Shown here: piece by piece, positions 33,869 to 44,916 of the stretch
Position numbering within the stretch: the first letter of the stretch is position 1
Layout: each line of letters opens with the position of its first letter
Assembly: GCA_037042915.1 (NCBI GenBank)
Contig: CM073199.1
Span: 558,001 to 622,000, forward strand
DNA length: 64,000 nt
From: Auricularia sp. M13
Taxonomy: Eukaryota; Basidiomycota; Agaricomycetes; Auriculariales; Auriculariaceae
Reading direction: 5' to 3'
The notes under the pieces: model-generated
The model's input: only the letters and a program-made list of their open reading frames with translations
Database searches by the model: none
Told to the model about the DNA's origin: nothing
Made by a program: the position numbers and the translations under genes

Positions 33869-34294
33869 GTTGTGTGCTGCGAGGTCGGAGGAGGCGCGGG
33901 GCGGGATCGAACCAACTCCGGCGGCTCGTGATCCGGCACGTCACAAAATGCCTCCGATTCACTCAGTGGCTCACACGCAACCATACATACCGCGACTGAA
34001 CTCACTTTTCTCTTGATACATAGCATGATCTGTGGACTGATATACCAGCTGGGGAGCGTGTCGCAGGTTGCGCGCTCCAGCCGCACACAGCCGCCGAACC
34101 GCGAAGTCGACGCAACTATGATACCGTCTGGATACCGTACACTTGACAATATCCTTCATTCACATCTCTAACAGGTTCTACATCAGTCCATGGTCAAGGA
34201 AGAACTCCAAAGACAATAGAGGGAAAGTCGCAGTCTTTCAATCCGTTACTGAGAAAACCAAGTCTCCAACTGCTCTGCAGAGAGCCCCCGTGAG

Positions 34295-35675
34295 CTACAA
34301 AATTCTTCGCAGCAGGTGGAGCACGTTATTTGCCGCCAAAGCGGCGTGTCGCGCCACTGTCTGAAGAACCGACTCGTCCGATCTTGACAGTCTAGATCGA
34401 CGTCTTGAGGGTGCTAGGGTTGCACAGACCTCATCAAAGGCAATGCGGGCCAGGATAATGTTGGGCCGCTGACTGGGATCCTGCGCGGTCATCGCGGTCA
34501 CCAGCGGCCAAAGAAAATCCAGTTCGTTGTAGACCTGAGATAGATCAGGAACCGATTCAGACATGCTCGACAGCGGACGCACACCCAAGAGGTTTTGCTT
34601 GTACATGTTGCCTAGTAAGAAGACATCGACGGGGAAGGGGTCGTAGGGTCGGCTGAATTTCAGCTCGGGCAGCTCTGGATCAATGCATCGCGTTCCCTCC
34701 ACGAGGAATGAGTCGATCGACCCTTCTGGCCGGCGGACGGATTTGCTGAAATCAATGAAGTAATATCGTACTGGGCCCTTCGTACGATCTGGGTCCGCAA
34801 TGGGCCCGAATGGTTCACAATAGTTCATGCAGGGTTTGACAGGGTGTGGCCAAATACCCGGGAAGAGCGCGCTAGCGTCCATTCGGACGTTCGAGGCAGA
34901 GCAATCCCTTCCACAGTATCAGTTTCACCGAGTGGCTCGCAATGACTGGGACAGTAACACCCATACCTATGTGCTACTCCATTGGCGTGCATGAAGGCTA
35001 TTCCCTGCGGTAGTGGTTAGTTGAATTGGTCTCTATGAGTTTGACAGTGTTAACTTCAAGCGTTTGCTGGATGAAGTCGAGCGCGTTGTCCACCATCTGA
35101 AATGGCCATTGATCAAAACGATGAACGAACGGCGTCACCAGAAAGGCTGCTCCTATTTCACCGCTTGAAAAGACACACGCGGGGTGCTCGATGACTTCCA
35201 ATAGCGGTATACAATGATTCTCCGTGTTATCGCGCAGGGCATCAGACGAGAGGAAGCGGTGAATGTCGAGTTCGTGGGCTGCGACAGCAGTAGGTCGACA
35301 CTTGACTGCTACCAGAGACTCGTTCGAGATGCGGCAAGCGTCAAGGACCATGCCGTTCTATGCCAAGACTTGAGTTTGGTCCACAGCACACACTTCGTTG
35401 CGTACCAAGTTCTGCCATGAATCTTCGTATTCTTCCGGTGTCATACCAACGTCTGGCCAATGCGGCATCCATCGTGGCTGATAGCGCCTCCGAAAGACGT
35501 ACCCACGCGAGCGAAGGAATACGGCCTGCTCGCGCCAGAATACCTCGTTGGGTGTCAGCCCGTACATCCTGTAGAACGGATTTATGGACATGTCCTGCGG
35601 GACAGGGATTATGATGCGGCCGTTCATTTCGAAAGGGTCCATGGGCATCAGAAACGTCTCTGGATTCCGGGACAT
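34295..35675 (-). CDS. protein kinase-like protein, paralogue 2 (391 aa), DFG changed to DFS
   Basis: Five exons at matching positions: complement(join(34295..34534,34583..34907,34967..35004,35055..35357,35406..35675)), 1176 nt. The first four exons have the same lengths as in paralogue 1 (270, 303, 38, 325 nt). It keeps ESLVAVKC and VAHRDCSASNV but has YYFIDFSKS where paralogue 1 has YYFIDFGES. The Asp needed for magnesium is present, the Gly is lost, which may weaken activity or shift function. The last intron (34,535-34,582) is 48 nt and open, revealed only by the sister gene. An in-frame upstream ATG at 35,744 (MKRSWFDP) exists, but the corresponding stretch in paralogue 1 is in another frame. 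Tandem, same strand, about 0.4 kb from paralogue 1. Confidence 0.85.
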
Positions 35676-36294
35676 CTTGCTGCGTTGCGCCTTGCGAGGT
35701 AAGGCGGAGAGAGCGCTCGCGGGATCGAACCAACTCCGCTTCATTGTGCCGGTCCGGGGCTGTGCAGACCGGCACATCAAATGTTTCCGATTATTTGCCG
35801 CGAGAACACTCCAGCTGGTGCTCGTCACTTCAAGTTCGCGCGGTTGTAGAGAATGAGAAGAGCAAATAGATCCTATAATTTGGCTGATTCCAAAGCTTGA
35901 TTCTGACATGGGAGGCCAAAATAATTGCAGATATCACTATGACCATCTGCTCAAGTCATACAAGACGAGAAGTTGACTACCGAGGCTTTTGCGCTTCCAA
36001 GTGAGAAGGATAGCCAGCGCAAAAGGCGGGCTCGGAAAGCTCAACCCGGCTCGCCCGAGCGTAAACGCTCTGGTCCTCAGTTACATAAAAACCGCCCTCG
36101 TAGCAGCTATCAGCTGTGTTCACTGGGCCTGATGTTTTGCCACGCAGCTCAGACTTTTCTTGCAGATAAAATTTTTCGACGTGCGAAGCTCAGCGCGGAC
36201 ACAGCATCTGGCAGGTTGCGCAAGCCAGCCGCAGACGTCCACCAGCTCCGTTGACAATGTTCTTGATACCTATACAATTCGACCGTAACCTACG
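35676..36294. other. intergenic, no gene seen
   Basis: Upstream side of kinase-like paralogue 2. The frame of paralogue 2 stays open to 35,909, so a longer N-terminus there cannot be excluded. Confidence 0.4.
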
Positions 36295-37021
36295 TCATTC
36301 CGGGTCGAAGGGCACGTCTAGTGAAGAGAAGAGAGGGAGCGACGCAGTCTCTCGATCGGTCAAAAACCAAGTCTCCAAATGCTCCGCGATATGCCGGAGC
36401 AGGTCGTCTTCATTTCTGAAACTGTCGCCGCACAAGCGACACCGAGAAAGATCTCCCCTAGAACAATCTTCAACGCAAAGGAGGCCATCAAAAGCTCCTG
36501 CATCCTCGCATAGTTTATTGCGCCAGGGCAATCTCAGCACTGAGTCAGGGAGCAGATGCGCCTGGGATAGTCCCAACGAGCGATACCCAACGTGTGTGCG
36601 CGGAGTGCCTGCCGACGATTCGTTCGCGGGAGCGAGGTGTGCAGGAGAGCGTCGAGAAACGAGAAACAAGAGACGTGATATTTCTCAGAGCCGCAAGCAC
36701 GTCGGCGTCAGACGGTGGGATGTCTGCGTCGAACAACTCCATAGCCTCGCGCTGTGCAACTTCCCGCCGCAGAATAAGGAGGAAGCGGGCGCCCTCCTGC
36801 ATAGCTTGGCGAGCATCGGTTTTGAGACGAGCTTCGTCGATGCGCCGTTTGGTCGCCTCCAGCAATCGCCCTGTGACCGCGCGCCTGGAATGCGAGTTGG
36901 CGTCGTGTTGATGCTGTATCATCTTCAAGTCTGCATTCAGCCTATGCAGGACTTTCTCGATCCGGCTTAGGGCACCGAAGGCACATCGACGCGTTTTGGG
37001 CAGTTGTGCGGGATGCGGCAT
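36295..37021 (-). CDS. coiled-coil protein with a C-terminal zinc finger
   Basis: Two overlapping open stretches belong together. The upstream part starts MPHPAQLPKTRR at 37,021 and encodes a charged helical region (LSRIEKVLHRLNADLKMIQH, ATKRRIDEARLKTDARQAMQ) likely to form a coiled coil. The downstream part ends with CRLCGDSFRNEDDLLRHIAEH, a C2H2 finger with a normal spacing, about 25 residues from the stop. They are in different frames around 36,560-36,670, so an intron is needed there; I could not fix its ends. Probably a nuclear regulator; no family name. Confidence 0.6.
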
Positions 37022-37558
37022 AAGGTGGGAGACGTCAGGAGGCGGGCTGCTACCGAAGGGGTTAGCTAATTCAATATTTTTGCCTCGATGGGAAGGCTTA
37101 CGGGGTTTGCGTCATAACGCGAGCACAAAACAGCTGGTGTTTGTCGAGTAAGGTGTTGTCACTTGGCAGCAGCCTTTATACTGGCGAGCGAACCACCCGT
37201 CACCCAAGCAACCAAAGGCGAGTTCGTAAACCACGCAAGGCGTGGTCAATCGTTCGAGCGGGATGATGAAGCGTGGAACTAGCAGTGTCGGGAGAAACGA
37301 AGTTGAAGCGCAAAACAAAGGGGGCGACCTCGTTCTGGGACAGACAAGTGAAGCGTGGTCCGCTCCTTACTTGGATCAGAAGTCTATGACAGAGTTGCAG
37401 TGACCACCACACGTCGATAGGGATGCCCGCAGAAAATCCAATGGGGATTGTTACATCGATTACGATCGTCATGTACACGCCCGTAACCTAAGGGTCCATT
37501 TTGCTGCTACTTCGTATGCATGAGCGACTGGGCATCCCTGTGCAATCAAAGCGCACCA
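37022..37558. other. intergenic, no gene seen
   Basis: Between the zinc-finger gene start and the 3' end of the nucleotide kinase gene. Nothing recognised. Confidence 0.45.
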
Positions 37559-38252
37559 TTATACGCCATCGGGATGGTCCTTAACCCAGGTTTCTATCCA
37601 CTGAACAATTCGCGACACGTTCGCCTCAAGTTCCTCTGTCGATTCCGACGACAACTCGACGATGATTTCTGCGCGACATTCAGTACTGACGCGCGACAAA
37701 ATTGGATGAAGACGCACCTTGAGCATATGATTGACGCGCTTCCTCGAGGATGACTTGCATAATTTCGCTCTCGTTATTTTCCTGGATTTTGTTGAGCGCG
37801 TAGCCGCTACTTCATCTCAGCATCTAGAAATTCGCGCAATATCAGAGCACGCACCGAGCTTCCAATCTGTTCCAGAGTTTTGTGTGGTCGCAGCGAAGGA
37901 CGACGACAAGGTCGATCCATCGCTCGGGGAAGGGCTCGCATGCGTGCCAGTCGAGTATGAGGCCGCCGTTCTGTGTCTGAGGTTCGAGCCAGTCGAGCAA
38001 CTACTATCCAAGCTCATCAACGCCAGAATCTTCAACTAAAACGTTTGCAGGGAGCACCTTGTCCTCATCGACAACGTAAGTCTGCCATTCGTCGTCGTAG
38101 CGCTCGTGCAGCTCGTGCTGCTTTACGAGCTCGGAGATGTTGAGGTGCTGCATGGGCACGTTCGTCGACGAGCTCGCAACGAGCTCCGCCGTCGTCGACT
38201 TGCCCGTGCCAGGCGTTCCCGTGATGACTATGTTCGGTGCGCGGCGGACCAT
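37559..38252 (-). CDS. FAP7: adenylate kinase isoenzyme 6 / Fap7 homologue (179 aa)
   Basis: Four exons: complement(join(37559..37668,37718..37806,37855..38000,38058..38252)), 540 nt. The P-loop ITGTPGTGKST at residues 10-20 is the AK6/Fap7 form. It is followed by the NMP region (LNISELVKQHELHERYDDEW), YVVDEDK, then LILDWHACEPFPERWIDLVV and LDWHAC (family: DYHGCDFFPERWFD), the lid with RGYALNKIQENNESEIMQVI, and EEARQSY near the C-terminus. Length agrees with the family (about 170-200). Fap7 is an essential nucleotide kinase/ATPase in 40S ribosome maturation, with the small-subunit protein Rps14 as partner. The first intron ends at GATAGTAG, set by frame. It is head-to-head with the 80-aa gene at 38,347. 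Confidence 0.93.
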
Positions 38253-38346
38253 TGCGAACAGCGAAAAAAAGCAGAGCAAAGTGCGGCTCGGCAATTTGCG
38301 TGTCTTGCTCGCCGACCGCCTCCATGTCATTCACTCCCGCGAACAT
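38253..38346. promoter_or_regulatory. 94-bp shared divergent promoter region
   Basis: The only sequence between the ATG codons of the Fap7 homologue (-) and the 80-aa gene (+). Both promoters must overlap here or lie within the neighbouring 5' ends. No TATA box is visible. Confidence 0.5.
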
Positions 38347-38655
38347 ATGTCATTTCAAGGTAAATTTCCTGGAATTATATTCTCTTTGAATGGCTTGCTA
38401 ATATTGTAAACGCGCAGATGGGCAGACTTAACGCTGGGCGTAGCTACGGGAGCCCTGGCATTTTACTTGAACGAGCACAATCCACGTACTGCGCCGCCTC
38501 CTGGCGAGACATTGGCCGAGCTTGCCAGCTGGCGTATAAGCCAAATCCGCTCCGAGATCACTCGTGATTGGGCTGAGCGGCAGCGGAAAAATTTGGAGCG
38601 CGACTTGGAGCGCGCTCGCGAAGCCGAGCAACGCGAAGCCAAACGTCCGTCCTGA
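38347..38655 (+). CDS. small conserved-looking protein, 80 aa
   Basis: Two exons: 38347..38359 and 38426..38655, 243 nt. Exon 1 is 13 nt (MSFQ plus one base); the acceptor GATGGGCAG was chosen over the earlier CGCGCAG because only it keeps the frame open. A short hydrophobic segment (LTLGVATGALAFYL) is followed by a proline-rich link (NPRTAPPPGE) and a charged helix with RQRKNLERDLERAREAEQRE. It looks like a small membrane-anchored or mitochondrial-type protein with a coiled coil. Not recognised by family. Confidence 0.68.
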
Positions 38656-39054
38656 ATATAATATATATGGTGAGCATCGCGATAACCTCACTGTTGATAC
38701 ATTCTAAAATGAAATTGCTAGACGTTCCGTGCTGTCTGTATCGTTATACTTGACGCAAAACGAGCAATCGATTCAATTCCTCGAAATTGTTCTTTGCTCG
38801 TCTCGACGCGCTGAAGTTGCGCTTCAATTTGACCTCGACGCATGTAATCCGCAGGGACCTGGATTTTGGAAATGGAAGCATTGTCCTCTTCGGCTGCGCG
38901 GTTTCTTTGTCCAGTCGTCAGCGCGTCAACAGGACTGCCAACTGCACCCGTCACAGCCCTTCCGCCAGCCCACTTCTCCCGACGCTTTCCGCAGCAGGGC
39001 AACACAGCGACCGCCGGCAATGGCGGGTCGCCTCTTCGCCTTTGCCCCTCCCAA

Positions 39055-39760
39055 ATGTCGTCTGCCAGCAGCAGCAGCAGCACGACCCATGCGGCGGCAG
39101 AGACCAGCCGTGGCGGCGAGGGCCCTGTCGGTATCACGCAGCTCACCGTCCCAGCGTCGCTCTACGTGCGTCCGATGCTGGATTGTTGTGCAACTCGCTG
39201 AATGCTGATTGAGCTTGTCTGTTAGTTCATAACGCTCGCAGCAGCGCTATCGCTGGTCATCTTCATCTCGTCGATCATGATAGGCCGCATGGCCCTCATC
39301 CGCGCACGCGAGCGCCGTCTGCGCCTGGCAGGCTTAGCGCCCACCTCGTCGAAGGACCACGATCCCGCTCCGCCCATGATGCACGATATCTGGACGCGAC
39401 AACCTAATTCCCAACGGTGCAGATGGGCTGAGGTTTTGGTGAGCGACACCTTTACTGCTTGATGTTTGAGATTGACCGAATTAGCCGATTGCCGTGTACC
39501 CCAGCGAGACGCTGCCGGAACGACCGACCGGCAGCGCCACGGTCTTGCGTCCGCTAACGATACTGGACCGCATATTGAAACTTCCTCCGCTCCCCATTAG
39601 GCAGGCCCCTTCCTCAGTAGAACTCGAAAACATTCTACCCAAAAGTCTGCAGATCGCAGTGCTGGTTGCAATGCCAGTTCCGAGGACCATGGAGCAACGG
39701 GATGTATTTGGAGACGTTGTGCTAGGCATTTCTAGCGCTGTACAATGTCCGTCTCGATAA
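39055..39760 (+). CDS. single-pass membrane protein, paralogue 1 (199 aa)
   Basis: Three exons: 39055..39165, 39226..39438, 39485..39760, 600 nt. A serine-rich N-terminus (MSSASSSSSTTHAAAETS) is followed by one transmembrane segment (FITLAAALSLVIFISSIMI) and RARERRLRLAGLAP. The C-terminal third has ILDRILKLPPLPI and IAVLVAMPVPRT. The same order and intron positions occur in the gene at 51,877-52,754 (RARERRLRAAVAAG, IFQLPPLPR, VAVLVAMPSTQ), which confirms the model. Type of protein: type III-like membrane anchor with a cytosolic tail; function unknown. Confidence 0.78.
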
Positions 39761-40234
39761 AATTTCTGTATTCCTAGACGCCGTTATCGATATTGGCAAA
39801 AATGGAGTTATATCGAAGGTTCCGGACCTTCGTCGTGGTGCGGCAGTTACCGGAGGTTTACCGTGCCTCTACCTCTGCCCAGTACCCCCTCGTTCTTCTG
39901 AGGCTGCGTCCACGACTGCTAGCGGCGCATCACCTGGCTTTTTACGACGCCCACCCATCGCCTAGCCTGACATCCACTGCCCCGGCTTCAACTCGCTTGC
40001 GTCTTCGTTTGTGCTTCGACGTACCTCGCTGTCAGTACGGTCACGATGTGCGAACCTGGGAGCGGCGTGCTTGGTTCTGCTATTGACCTTGACTGCCCTT
40101 CGTATCTGCTCTATCCTGCACCATCTGGTCGTTCCTCACTGGAAACCCCGTGCCCCGAACATTTTTTGCGACCACTTCCGCGCCTTCGTCGAGTCACCGC
40201 ACAAGACTGGGATACCAAAGAAACCTTCAGCCAG

Positions 40235-40900
40235 ATGTCCTATTCCTCAGACGATCCTCGATCACCCCTCCCTGACACTGAAGCCAGGGAAGCTGCCTCG
40301 CGCTTCTATCAGAATCCCTTTGTTGGAGCTCCGCGGCCGCCCGAGGTAACCGCAGAATTGCCAAAGACAGATACGCGGCGCCCTTCGTTAGAACTTCCCG
40401 ACGTCTTGCATCCCAGCGAAAAGGTTACTCATTTTGACTCCGCGTCTTTGTACGTGTTTCCGTCGACGCAAGTGCTCAGTGCCCCAACGCATCCCCCCGC
40501 TCCTCCTCCACGCCCCACATCTACCTCCCTCTCGCACGGTGGTCCCAATGGGAATCCCCGATATTTAACTGCTTCTAGTGGCCCTGATCCACGCAACAGC
40601 AGCACGGTCGTCGGATTCCAGGTTGCGCACCACATTTCCGCAGACGAGATTGCCAGGCGGAACCCTACGGGCTACAAGTGGATACCCTACCGAGAATGGA
40701 GATGCCCCATGGAAGATTGCGACGCACAGGCCTTTCCCCGACCATCCTCTCTCAAAGGCCACTTGGAGTCGGTCCACAGCGTCAAGCAGGAGCTCTGGGT
40801 CTGCGAGCTGTGCGGGATGGAGACGCTCCGGAAGGGATGGCTCACGAATCACCGGAGTCGCCCCTGCAACGACAACTACCACGCCAAGTTGCGTCGCTGA
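40235..40900 (+). CDS. C2H2 zinc-finger protein (about 221 aa)
   Basis: A single open exon from MSYSSDDPRSPLP to a stop at 40,900. The N-terminal half is proline- and serine-rich and disordered-looking. Near the C-terminus are two fingers: CPMEDCDAQAFPRPSSLKGH (first, then VH) and CELCGMETLRKGWLTNH (second). Fungal proteins of this style are taken as DNA-binding regulators. The frame stays open upstream to an ATG at 40,046, but that part has low protein character, and CCTTCAG just before 40,235 could be an acceptor; the true start is uncertain. Confidence 0.7.
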   Translation: MSYSSDDPRSPLPDTEAREAASRFYQNPFVGAPRPPEVTAELPKTDTRRPSLELPDVLHPSEKVTHFDSASLYVFPSTQVLSAPTHPPAPPPRPTSTSLSHGGPNGNPRYLTASSGPDPRNSSTVVGFQVAHHISADEIARRNPTGYKWIPYREWRCPMEDCDAQAFPRPSSLKGHLESVHSVKQELWVCELCGMETLRKGWLTNHRSRPCNDNYHAKLRR

Positions 40901-41252
40901 GGCCTTGACCATATGGTCTTTCCTGATCCATAACTGGGGTATGATTCCTCGACCAGTTCACGTAGCGTCAGTTTTCCCAGTTCATTGACTCATGGTTGAG
41001 TATTCCATGCTGCAGTTAAGTACATATGTACCGCGCTGATATAAATATGACTATTACTGCTCTGCCCTGCGTGCGGGCAACGATAATCGAAGCGTGGTTG
41101 GGTTTATCGGAAACAAACCCAATCACGAAGTCGCTGTGGCGCGGAAGCATCGCGACTTCAACCACCGACAGCTCTCTTGTCCTCTCTCCTCCTCGCTCGA
41201 TATACGGCCGCCCCCTGCGCCTACACCAGCACTTAACAGTTCTTCTTTCATA

Positions 41253-42902
41253 ATGTCGCTTCTCTCGCGTAAATTGGACAATAAGGCCTTCGAGAAATAC
41301 GCCCATAAAAAATACGACGCGGACGACGACGCGGTGCTGCCCGACGCAGACGCCTTTCAATGCTGGGACGCCGACGTGTCCGACCTTATAATTACCGGAT
41401 TTGACGACGACGCCAAGGAGCTATTGCGCGCTGCCAACGCGGGCGACGCAGAAGTCAAGGACACGCCGGAGTTGGTGGTGCAGTGGTGCACGATGGATCG
41501 CGTGGTGAGTCGCGTCTATCACAGAGCAAACTATGCGCACGAGATGCTCATTCTTTTAATTTGATGAATTTAGTATTACATCGTTCGACGCGTAGAAGAA
41601 AAAATCCGCGTGCCCAAGGCATACTGGGTATGTATGTGCTTGAATGGAGCACGTTTCAAATGGTCTCTGTCGTCGGGCATCCTCATTGATGTTGCCTCTG
41701 ATAGTACCTCGCGGCTGAAGGACGGCTTTTGACGCCAGAAACCGTCGCGTGCAATTCGACGGCGTTCAATGGAGTAACCCCAGGTACGTTTCTCTCTATG
41801 CCCAGAACTCGCGTTTCCTCACCTAAATCATGTGTTTTACCACTGGAAGAACTAGTACTGGTTCCCAAGGCCGCACTCGGCGCCTTCAAACAGTCCCTCC
41901 AACCCAAATCCCAAGGCGCGATGCAGAAGGTGGCGGCTCTCTTTGGTCTCGTGGAGCCCCTCGGATCCACAGACGCAAAGGCCTGGACGGCCTACCTCAA
42001 GCAGCGCAAACTATGCAACACGAGGCTACAGCAGACCCTCGCGGAAATGGATGACGAGTCTGAGCCGTGCCGCGCGATGTTTAAACAGATTCGTCGCGGG
42101 ACGGCCGACGTCGCTGGCGACTCAGTGAATCTGGAGAATACGATTACGCCTTGGAGCGTGAGTATTGAGGACGACGATGGCGATGTAAGTCAGCACACTG
42201 CCTCTCCGGGGTCGAAGCTGACGATGTGTACGGGAATGCCAGGTCCGGAGCTCCGATATCCTCACCCGCATCCACTCGCTCACGAAACCTGCGGCGGTGG
42301 ACGTGAAGATCTGGTACTGGCACAAGGCGCGCTACTACTCCGTTGAGTGGGGCTATACCGTGGAGTACCGCATCGCCAACACCGTTTCGGAGAACCCGCC
42401 GAACAAAAAAGGAGGTGCATGGAAGAAGCTGGTCTCCATGCGGCTCGAGGATTCCAACTCGAGCGGCAAGATCAACAAGTGGAATCCGCGCGAGGTCAAG
42501 AATTTTGGTATGACGGGCGCAGACGTGCGCGCTGTGCGCAGTGTGTTGTTCGGCGACAGTCAGGATGCGGGGATTTCGATGGTGGACACCGTCCGCCTGC
42601 TGCTCGCCAGTGTCGGTATCTGCATCAAGCTCCGCGTCGCCGATGCCTCGAAGAAGATGACTGAGAACGGCTCAGACGAGGATGATGAAGACCGGACAAA
42701 CCGCGACAAATTCGATTCCCACGGCTGCACAACCAAGTATGGCAGCCTCGCCGACCCGCGCTGGCTCGGCGTGCACATCCGGCGTGTGTGCTCCGCCGCC
42801 ATCCCCAGCGACGCGGACTTTGTCGACCGGGCTGCCGAGCCGAGGTACGAAGAGGACGAGTTTGAGGAAGACCAGGACGATTACGACGACGATTACTTTT
42901 AG
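41253..42902 (+). CDS. unknown Agaricomycete family, member A (459 aa, looks intact)
   Basis: Five exons: 41253..41504, 41574..41627, 41705..41783, 41850..42184, 42243..42902, 1380 nt. Start MSLLSRKLDNKAF. Shared family landmarks: KYxxDE near residue 15-20, LIITGFDDDAKELL, RRVEEKIRVPKAYW, TVACN, FGLVEPLGSTDAKAWTAYLK, ITPWSVSIEDDDGD, KPAAVDVKIWYWHKARYYSV, WNPREVKNFGMTGADVRA, LLLASVGICIKLRVAD, IRRVCSAAIPSDADF and an acidic tail (YEEDEFEEDQDDYDDDYF). Three copies in this window share all intron positions. I recognise no named domain; the protein is acidic and soluble-looking. TATA-like sequence precedes the ATG at a modest distance. Confidence 0.8.
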
Positions 42903-43407
42903 ATTAACTCCTTATTCCTCCGGAACGTGATATATACTGTGTATCTGTGCTCAAAATGGGCGTGATTGCTGAAATATAATGCCTGGACTATAATCTGGTG
43001 ACGATCCGACTGAGGTTGGCGGAGTCTGCAGTCAGAGTTGCGAGGGGCCAACAGAGGATTGTTCGGAGCCAAGTCGGAGTTATTTGTCATCTTCCCGTCA
43101 CGGTCGTCTTTGATTCTGGAATCTGGAGCGCTCTCCTGTCGGGCCTGCCACCATGCAATGCTTCGTCGAGGCATGCTGCTGATGCGTAACCCGTGGCCGA
43201 AAACCGTGTGGCACTCGCAGAGCGATTGACTGGGTGGCACAATTGACCTTCAGACAACTGCCACCTATTCAGCCTCTCGCTCAGTATGCGTACCACGCCA
43301 GGAAGCGCCATGGAATACGCGAACCGTGGTGCACTCCCATTCCTATGGTATAAAAGGCGGCCTGCGAGCAGCGGAACTGATTCACGCCTCTCGGTTCTGC
43401 GCGTACG
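42903..43407. other. intergenic; TATA box for ZF1
   Basis: GGTATAAAAGGC at 43,347-43,358 lies about 55 nt upstream of the ZF1 ATG. A matching TATATAAGG lies at the same distance in ZF2. Otherwise no gene in these 500 bp. Confidence 0.55.
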
Positions 43408-44618
43408 ATGCAAAACGAAAGGTACGCCCTAAGCTCATGACTACGCCCAGAATATGTGGTATTCAACATATCTTCTGTTCTTACACTCGCGCGGGCATCT
43501 GTTGCAACTACTGGCCTACAAGAGCGCACTCGCGTTTCAGTTCAGCCCTGCCTCCTCCGCGCCTCATGACCGGCACCGACCAGAAGAGGCCGTACAACGG
43601 TGATCACGAATCTACGTGTACGCAACATAGCATCACTCGGTCCTTCTGCCCATGTGCTGCTCTTTCTGCTGATTTGTCTACCTCTCCCGGCGACGATGTT
43701 CGAAGCACCGGCTCGCCTCTCATTGGATTTGACTCGGAGGGCTATTCTACGCTCGAAAACCGCAGCAACTACGAATGCGTTTCTGTGTCTTCGTTCTGCG
43801 ATGTGTATTCTGCCGACTCTCGCGGGCTGGATGATGCCATAAATATTCAAGATAGCGATGCGCACACCGATTCTTGGAGCGTCTCGATCTCCGAAGGCAT
43901 CTCACACGTTGACGATGCACCTGTTGCGTCTGGAAATTCAACAATCCCTATTACTCCTGAGGGATCGCTGGGCCCGATCATGCCAACATTGACGCCGCGT
44001 GAGCTTCGAGCCTCGCGGCGAGCTTCCCAGCAAGAACGGGCGTCACAGTCTTTGGGCCGAGAACCGATGCCTACCTTCAGCAGGGCAGAGTATGAACGCT
44101 TGTGCGACCAGGTTCAGGTCGGGGTGAGGGGCCCGCACTCATGTCCAGTCGTCGGCTGTGGGATGCTCATCGGCCAGAGCACAAATCTGAAGCGACATCT
44201 CGCGACACATATTCATAAGAGCGAGAAACGGCAGCCCAAGTGTCCTACCTGCGGAAGGCTGCTCAGCCGCGAGGATGCCTTACGTCGTCACATGTCGATG
44301 CATGCCGGCGATTCTGTTGACTCGGAGGACCTGGATCCCGAGAGCGAGAGCGAGTCTACACCCGAGTTCGACACCGCTAGCAGCAACCCCAATTCGACTT
44401 TGCTAATGCCGACGCTCACCGAGGGTGAGTTGTACAGTCGACTTCAACCGGGCGCGACGGGTCGGTGGCATTGTCCAATCACAAACTATGAGGATCACTT
44501 CCGCGACAAGAATAAGCTTACACGACATATCCAAGACCTCCATCTGAAGACGGGACATACTTATATGCGCGATTTGCAAGACCGTGTGCTGCCGCAAAGA
44601 CGCTTTGGGTCATCATAG
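43408..44618 (+). CDS. C2H2 zinc-finger protein ZF1 (363 aa)
   Basis: Two exons: 43408..43421 (MQNE plus two bases) and 43541..44618, 1092 nt. The N-terminal 200 residues are acidic and serine-rich. Around residues 215-240 is MPTLTPRELRASRRASQQE, shared with ZF2. Then fingers: CPVVGCGMLIGQSTNLKRHL (plus H) and CPTCGRLLSREDALRRHMSMH. A third unit, CPITNYEDHFRDKNKLTRHI plus H, has lost its second cysteine. It sits between family members A and B on the same strand. Probably a transcription regulator. The second ATG at 43,566 aligns with the apparent start of ZF2. Confidence 0.8.
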
Positions 44619-44916
44619 TGTTGTCATATGAGGGAGCAGCAGGGGGGACGAGACTCTCGAATGATCGATTCCAGCAGACAGCCAGTCTTCGCGTACGATT
44701 AGCTATATATTTTATGGTTTTCCTCTAACACGAGACTTCATTTCTATTCCGCAACGAGCCCGGCACCGATTGAGCCCGGACGCTGATGCGGGGTATCCCG
44801 GCTCCTCATCCGCGGCTTGTCGTCATCCCTTTCATCCAGCCGCTTCTGCCGCCTTCAAAGTGCCGACACCCCTCTACACGAAATCTTAATCTACACCTGT
44901 ACCCACTTATCCTACG

